The position numbers and the translations under genes were made by a program. Below the pieces are notes generated by a model. That model did not search any database. It worked only from the letters and a program-made list of their open reading frames with translations, and was not told the DNA's origin. A DNA stretch of 37,522 nucleotides from NCBI GenBank assembly GCA_051453625.1, contig JBOZIK010000001.1, positions 109,068,935 to 109,106,456 of the forward strand. Direction: 5' to 3'. This DNA comes from Welwitschia mirabilis (lineage: Eukaryota > Gnetophyta > Gnetopsida > Welwitschiales). This document shows, piece by piece, positions 31,523 to 37,522 of this stretch (positions are counted from its first letter, which is position 1; every line of letters begins with the position of its first letter).

Positions 31523-32042
31523 ATAAGTCAGTTATGTTACTTGAGTAAGAGAAAACTTATGTTAAATCATATTTTATATTCATGTACCTTTCCTCAATAT
31601 CTTGAACTTATCTCTTGTATAAGATGAAAACTCTTGATTTAATCCATTGTACTCATTTTGTAATCTGCGTTTGAAGTTTTTTTGAGGTACTATGTCGTGG
31701 TCAATCTTCTCTTAGCTTTAATATATCATCTTGTTGNNNNNNNNNNNNNNNNNNNNNNNNNNNNNNNNNNNNNNNNNNNNNNNNNNNNNNNNNNNNNNNN
31801 NNNNNNNNNNNNNNNNNNNNNNNNNNNNNNNNNNNNCATAAGTCAGTTATGTTACTTGAATAAGAAAAACTTTGTATTGAAGCATATTTTATATTCATGT
31901 AATTTTTCCTTGATATGTTGAAGTTATCTTCTTGTATTCATGATTAAATCCATCATACTCATCTTGTAATCTGCTTTTAAAGTCTTATCAAGGAGTTATG
32001 TCATGATCAATCTTCTCTTAGCTTCGTGATATCATCTTGTTG
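31523..32042 (+). repeat. Diverged tandem duplication of about 210 bp around a gap
   Basis: 31523-31736 and 31838 to about 32042 are collinear from ATAAGTCAGTTATGTTACTT to ATATCATCTTGTTG, with many substitutions and small indels. A 100-N gap (31737-31836) separates them. The divergence is well above that at the other gap-flanking pairs, so this is more likely a true old tandem repeat than a haplotype overlap. Confidence 0.65.
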
Positions 32043-34260
32043 AACTTATGATTATGGATTTTTCATATATCACTGAATTAGATAGTGAACTTCANNNNNN
32101 NNNNNNNNNNNNNNNNNNNNNNNNNNNNNNNNNNNNNNNNNNNNNNNNNNNNNNNNNNNNNNNNNNNNNNNNNNNNNNNNNNNNNNNNNNNNNNNNNNNN
32201 NNNNNNNNNNNNNNNNNNNNNNNNNNNNNNNNNNNNNNNNNNNNNNNNNNNNNNNNNNNNNNNNNNNNNNNNNNNNNNNNNNNNNNNNNNNNNNNNNNNN
32301 NNNNNNNNNNNNNNNNNNNNNNNNNNNNNNNNNNNNNNNNNNNNNNNNNNNNNNNNNNNNNNNNNNNNNNNNNNNNNNNNNNNNNNNNNNNNNNNNNNNN
32401 NNNNNNNNNNNNNNNNNNNNNNNNNNNNNNNNNNNNNNNNNNNNNNNNNNNNNNNNNNNNNNNNNNNNNNNNNNNNNNNNNNNNNNNNNNNNNNNNNNNN
32501 NNNNNNNNNNNNNNNNNNNNNNNNNNNNNNNNNNNNNNNNNNNNNNNNNNNNNNNNNNNNNNNNNNNNNNNNNNNNNNNNNNNNNNNNNNNNNNNNNNNN
32601 NNNNNNNNNNNNCTTAGATTATTAGAGTTAATTACCTAAACACATGAATAGTCACTATGTTAATTGTTATTTTAATGAGAGATAGATTTGATGTATTCAT
32701 AAGTATGTGGCTTGTAGTATAAAAGTATACTTTAAAATTTTATGATATATAAAATGATGATTTTCCTTCTTGAAATCTTACAATAAAACTTGTTATTTAA
32801 AGGTTTAATTTTCTAGTTATTATTTAATAAATTTATTAAGATCTTGAATCTTGCCCATGTATTTATGAGATATTATTTGTTATCAAATGAAAATATTGTG
32901 AAGTATAAGAATCTTTGAAAATGATTTTAAAATTTTATATATTATTATTATAGAGAAGTGGAAAGTTTTTTTGCAATGTTTCATTGAAAAAAAAAATATT
33001 GATATGGATTATTGACTAAATGAAGTTTTTCTTGAGCCTATTTATTCTTGATAAATTATCTGTTATGTGGACAAGATTCCTTTTACCTCTAATGAAGGAA
33101 TTAATACCCAAGAAATGGGAGTTACCCCCTCCTCCTTAAACGTTATTAAGTATTGAAAAATGGACATTAATTATGCCCCTCAAGTTAACTTAATGTTTAA
33201 AATAATGGATTAAATGTAAGAAAAGGTAATGACCCTAAAATTGATTTAATACTTTAAATGATGGATTTAATGGAAGAAATGGTGGATATTATTTAACATA
33301 ATTGAGGGCCATCATGTTCATTATAGGATTTGAAATGCTGCCCTTGCTCTTTTTATAACTTCCTCTTACCACTAAGCTATTAAACTATTATTAAGAAATG
33401 AACATTACCATTTCATATGAACTAAATGCTGAAACAGTTGAACATTAAATGTTTAGTGTTTAATGCAAAAAAGAGATCTTGAGGCTAAGCATTCCAAAAG
33501 TTCTCGTGCATCATTTTAATATAGAGAGCTAAAAATTTTGTAGCTTCTCAATGCACCATGCAGGTTGAAAGGAGAGAGTGCAGGTTGTAAATATTGGGCA
33601 TCGATAGATATCATTCAATTTTATTATTGATAAAATGTATGCATCAATTACTAGAAAACACCACTTAAAACTTCAACGACAAATAAAATGCCCATCCCTA
33701 AAATGTCTTCAATTAAGAAAAGGAGACCTTATTCAATCAATTCATACCTAAAACATTCCTGCCCATTAAAACAATTAAATCACGTGTTTTTCTTCTATAA
33801 TTTCAGTTTCTTTTATATTCATGATTAACCCAATACATAAATCATGCCATTAGTTAAATTCTTGGGCATTTCATCTCTGTTTGCTTAATGATTACTTTCT
33901 ATTACGTTTTGTAATGCCTTCCAGCATTTAGCAAAATTGTATTAAGTTGAATCATTTTCAAACCATTCATTTGTCTTCCTTAATAGTGTAATTCTTCCTG
34001 CAAATGCTATTTTTTTCTCTTATAAGGATTAATCCTTGGCTGCATTTTGGTGATTTCCCTCTTGCTGAAAAATTTCTCTTACCTATGGACTACACTTTTG
34101 TATTATCTTTGGCCTCATCTTTCATTCAAGCACGCTCTCACCATACAATTCCTTCAATTGAATTCTAGTGCCATTTAGGTAAGATGAAACCCTGCCTTCC
34201 TTGTAGCATGATCTAAATATTCATCTCTCATAATAGGTACAATTTCACTTTTAGTAATTA
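32043..34260. other. AT-rich DNA without recognisable genes, with a 518-N gap
   Basis: The gap is 32095-32612. Open frames over it are artefacts. Between 33130 and 33300 short related phrases around AATGGATTAAATG recur twice. No other structure is seen. Confidence 0.5.
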
Positions 34261-34268
34261 TGATGTTA

Positions 34269-34345
34269 GGCTACATAGCATAATAGTTAAGTCACTTGGT
34301 TTCCTTTGCATAGGTCATAGGATCAACTCCCAGTGCATGCCCCAT
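34269..34345 (+). mobile_element. SINE-like, tRNA-derived head with Pol III boxes
   Basis: TAGCATAATAG (34276-34286) fits the A-box consensus TRGYNNANNNG exactly, and GGATCAACTCC (34320-34330) contains a full B-box match (GWTCRANNC). The 33-nt spacing is right for a tRNA-type internal promoter. The context (GTTAAGTCACTTGG, then GGTCATAGG before the B box) resembles tRNA-derived heads of plant SINEs more than a foldable tRNA, since the arms do not pair well. I could not define the 3' tail or target duplications. Confidence 0.5.
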
Positions 34346-34701
34346 TTAAAAATTTTATTCTCCTTTCTTTTGAGTCACATATTAAATATTTATGTTGCTA
34401 CATAACTCCTAATTAGGAATCAATACAATATTCATTATTAAAAATCTTGTGGTAAAGAAATTTTCTAGGTTCAATGTTTATTTTAATCATTCAATTTAAG
34501 TTAAATTTCAACTCATTTAATTAAATCTTATAATTAGAGGAAAGATTTCAGTTTTCCCCTTCAACTAGATATTTCCTTAAATCCTTCCCATAATCTTCTC
34601 TCTCACCCTATCCTATTTATCCATGGAACATATTTAGGTACTAGAAGTTCAAGGTGAAGTATGAAATTTAGCTTTACTATAAGAATGTGGAGCTTTTCAT
34701 T

Positions 34702-34850
34702 TGGTATCAAAGTATTAAAGATAAAGTTTATGGAAATTTTTCAATTATAGAATTTCAAGCCATTATATTTGGTATCAGAGCTAAGAATTAGAAAAATATT
34801 TGAATTTTTAACCATTAAAAATTTGGGATTTTACATTTTGGTATTAGAGC
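34702..34850 (+). repeat. Three tandem initiator-tRNA-Met primer-site copies
   Basis: TGGTATCAAAGT (34702-34713), TGGTATCAGAGC (34770-34781) and TGGTATTAGAGC (34839-34850) are 68 and 69 bp apart. The middle copy is the exact canonical site used by many plant LTR retrotransposons, and the third is followed by CTAGG as is common downstream of that site. The sequence between sites 1-2 and 2-3 is related, so this is a tandem duplication of a PBS-containing unit. Confidence 0.65.
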
Positions 34851-35944
34851 CTAGGTTGCAATTTTGCTAGGTGTAATTATTGGAAAGTCATTTCAACCTT
34901 GAGCATAGGTTGACTACTTTACTTGATGTAACTATTATTAGCATATATATTTCAATTTTACTTGGTTAAACTTTGATAATGTTGCAAATTTCAACTTGAA
35001 AATATAGGCTTACTATATGCATAGTTTGATTTTCATGAGGTTAAAATGATCCCAATAAGGGTATTTAACTAATCAACTAGAATTACAACATTAGTAAGTC
35101 TAGTTAGCAACTTAGTAGATGAGTTTTTGAAGGCAGTGAGTGGGAAGATAGCAACTCTATTAAGAAAATGATGGTTTAAGTTAAGAGGATGAATTCTTCA
35201 ACTTTAAAAATTATCAATAACATGACAGATGTAGAAGCATGATTAATAAGTGTGTAAAATGAATTATAATAATTCAACTTCACTACTCATCAACTTGTTA
35301 TAAGATCAACTTTATGATGGAATGTAGAAATATGATGATATGTAAAATACTTCGATCAATGTTTTTAACACTTATAAATTTAAATATTTAAAAGAAGAGA
35401 CAAAAGTAGATTCATCTCAGAATTTTTCATAAATGTGAAGGCCAACAGATCCAAAAACCTTATAAGTAGGTATGAAGAAGTAAAAGCTAGAGGAGTTGTG
35501 ACTGGTCTACATCTAGTAATTCAAGATTAAAACAAATCATTTCAATTGAAGATAACTGTAGAATCCTTAGAGAAGGTCAAAAATGGATGAAGAATTATGC
35601 ATCATGAATAAAAATATTAGAGAAAAAATAAGAATGTTTCAAGATATTAAAAGAATTCAATCTTGAAAGAAACTACTCACCCAAAATATAAGTATGATCA
35701 GAAGAAGAAGTAGAGTAAATGTGACTACAGTTAATACTAGAGTAGCACATAAACTTTAAGGAAGAAAGTAGACTTAACCAACTCAAGGAAGAGATAGGTT
35801 TATTAGTATTTTGAATTTAAATAATGATTTCACAAACATGGGATGTTTTCTATATGTTAGAAATTGCCTGAAAGAAAGAAACAAGAAGCACTTACAATAA
35901 GTGTATAAACAATGTTATGTAGTTATATCTAGAGCTTATTTCTA
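34851..35944 (+). pseudogene. Probable decayed gag region after the iMet PBS
   Basis: The position directly after the PBS copies is where gag should begin in a copia or gypsy element. The strand has coding-like A-rich composition, but stops are frequent in every frame. A weak cysteine-containing piece (GCFLYVRNCLKERNKKH, about 35840-35895) could be a decayed zinc knuckle. No RT or integrase piece follows before the 346-N gap at 35945-36290. Assignment rests on position more than on sequence. Confidence 0.3.
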
Positions 35945-36290
35945 NNNNNNNNNNNNNNNNNNNNNNNNNNNNNNNNNNNNNNNNNNNNNNNNNNNNNNNN
36001 NNNNNNNNNNNNNNNNNNNNNNNNNNNNNNNNNNNNNNNNNNNNNNNNNNNNNNNNNNNNNNNNNNNNNNNNNNNNNNNNNNNNNNNNNNNNNNNNNNNN
36101 NNNNNNNNNNNNNNNNNNNNNNNNNNNNNNNNNNNNNNNNNNNNNNNNNNNNNNNNNNNNNNNNNNNNNNNNNNNNNNNNNNNNNNNNNNNNNNNNNNNN
36201 NNNNNNNNNNNNNNNNNNNNNNNNNNNNNNNNNNNNNNNNNNNNNNNNNNNNNNNNNNNNNNNNNNNNNNNNNNNNNNNNNNNNNNNNNN

Positions 36291-37522
36291 CTCATTAACT
36301 TGCAAAGGCTTCTTTTTATATAGTCATGATTAATTACTTGCATTAATGGATTAATTTTTTGGCTTATCTAGTTATCATATATTCTATTATCAGTAAATCC
36401 TAAAATAACCCTTTGTCTTAAGGAATTCTTATATTAATTAAACCTTCATTTGTAGTTACTGTTGGTATGCATCTTGTGTTTCTTAGCTACTTGATAAATA
36501 TTAATTAGCTAATTCTATTGCTATATAATTAAAGTTTGTGATCTTGTTTAGATGGACTATGCACTTCAACCTTATGGACTAGACATGTCTTGTTCTCAAA
36601 TAATTGAAAATATTTTGTATGCTTATTTGGCCTATACTTTCATAGACTTGTTTGATACATTGGATCCTTGACTTATTAGGCCTTAAGATGCTATATCATT
36701 CATATAAATCATTAAAGTAAGAATTCAACTAGATTATCCAAGGAAAAGTGTCAATGAATCTTAAGAGTAGAAGTGCACAATAAAGGAGNNNNNNNNNNNN
36801 NNNNNNNNNNNNNNNNNNNNNNNNNNNNNNNNNNNNNNNNNNNNNNNNNNNNNNNNNNNNNNNNNNNNNNNNNNNNNNNNNNNNNNNNATAAAGGAGTAC
36901 AATGTGAAAGAGGTCTAAAATTTTGAAACTTAAGCTTAGGAAATTTCTACCTAATAATCTCAGAAGTGTGTGTTACAATTTGAACTAAGAAATTACAGTG
37001 TTTCCAACTTGAGTTATACTTTTTAACTTAATGGCTTAAGCTCATTATGCTTTGATCAATGTAAGGAGGTCATTGAGATATTCTTGCTTATGAGATTAAA
37101 TAGTTTAACATATCTGTAAGTGTATTCAACTATTTTCTTAGAAATTTCCTACACGAGAAATATGCTAGTTCACAACTTTTTNNNNNNNNNNNNNNNNNNN
37201 NNNNNNNNNNNNNNNNNNNNNNNNNNNNNNNNNNNNNNNNNNNNNNNNNNNNNNNNNNNNNNNNNNNNNNNNNNNNNNNNNTAACATATCTGTAAGTGTA
37301 TTCAACTATTTTCTTAGAAATTTCCTACATGAGAAATATGCTAGTTCACAACGTTTTCTCTAATTAAGTGATCATTATAATGCTAGAAAATGAAAAAGAT
37401 TAGAAGATCATGATTAACATAAGAGTTTGTCTAAATTTTTGATGTCAATATACCATGAAGTTTAACATTGTGATGAAGGTCTACATTTCACCTAAGGGTA
37501 AGTTTTATGAATCTTTAGATTG
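36291..37522. other. AT-rich DNA without recognisable genes, two gaps
   Basis: Gaps lie at 36789-36888 and 37182-37281 (100 N each). The second is flanked by a 76-bp duplicate (37106-37181 and 37282-37357, two mismatches), and the first by a 9-bp duplicate (ATAAAGGAG). These look like unmerged contig ends. Nothing else is seen. Confidence 0.55.

Noticed and set aside
34269-34345. Functional tRNA gene
   Set aside because: The A and B boxes match, but acceptor and T arms do not pair convincingly, so a SINE-type or pseudogene head is more likely.

Overview
This window is repeat-rich, strongly AT-rich plant nuclear DNA. The basis for calling it plant is a set of decayed Ty3/gypsy LTR retrotransposons with the hallmarks of the plant Athila/Tat-like lineage: LTRs of about 1.25 kb, a primer-binding site that reads as a decayed copy matching tRNA-Asp, gag-PR-RT-RNaseH-IN order and a long 3' noncoding region. 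The species cannot be named from the sequence. I see no intact host gene and no intact transposon gene. Every recognisable reading frame is full of stops, most of them explainable as C-to-T or G-to-A transitions. The assembly contains eleven N gaps, several flanked by near-identical sequence.

Layout. Element B (+) begins near the window start: a polypurine tract, an LTR (23-1405) cut near its 3' end and fused straight to an integrase remnant (1416-2420), then a 3' noncoding region. That region is split at 4299 by element A (4300-12031), which has a perfect ATTTA target duplication. B resumes at 12037 and ends in its 3' LTR (12482-13712). Element A keeps LTRs, PBS, leader, an integrase tail and the 3' region, but gag-PR-RT is replaced by an unrecognised decayed reading frame (about 6281-8100), so it looks like a non-autonomous derivative.

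From 13713 to 17396 lies element C on the minus strand: a fragment running from RNase H back through RT and PR to gag. It is interrupted on the right by element D (17397-29403, +), the most complete copy, with two LTRs, PBS, gag, PR, RT, RNase H, IN and a 2.3-kb 3' region. D carries an 81-bp in-frame tandem repeat in RT and a 253-bp tandem duplication in IN. The right end (29404-37522) is poorly characterised: small tandem repeats, a tRNA-derived SINE-like head, and a remnant of another retroelement with three tandem copies of an initiator-tRNA-Met primer site.

The most striking pattern is a 26-bp imperfect palindrome (7-bp arms GTCATCC / GGATGAC, 12-bp spacer), usually preceded by a 12-bp half copy of the left arm. 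It recurs at least 15 times. It appears as three copies about 100-115 bp apart in the LTRs and again in the leaders, and singly in the 3' regions and before RT. I know of no description of such a module in this lineage.
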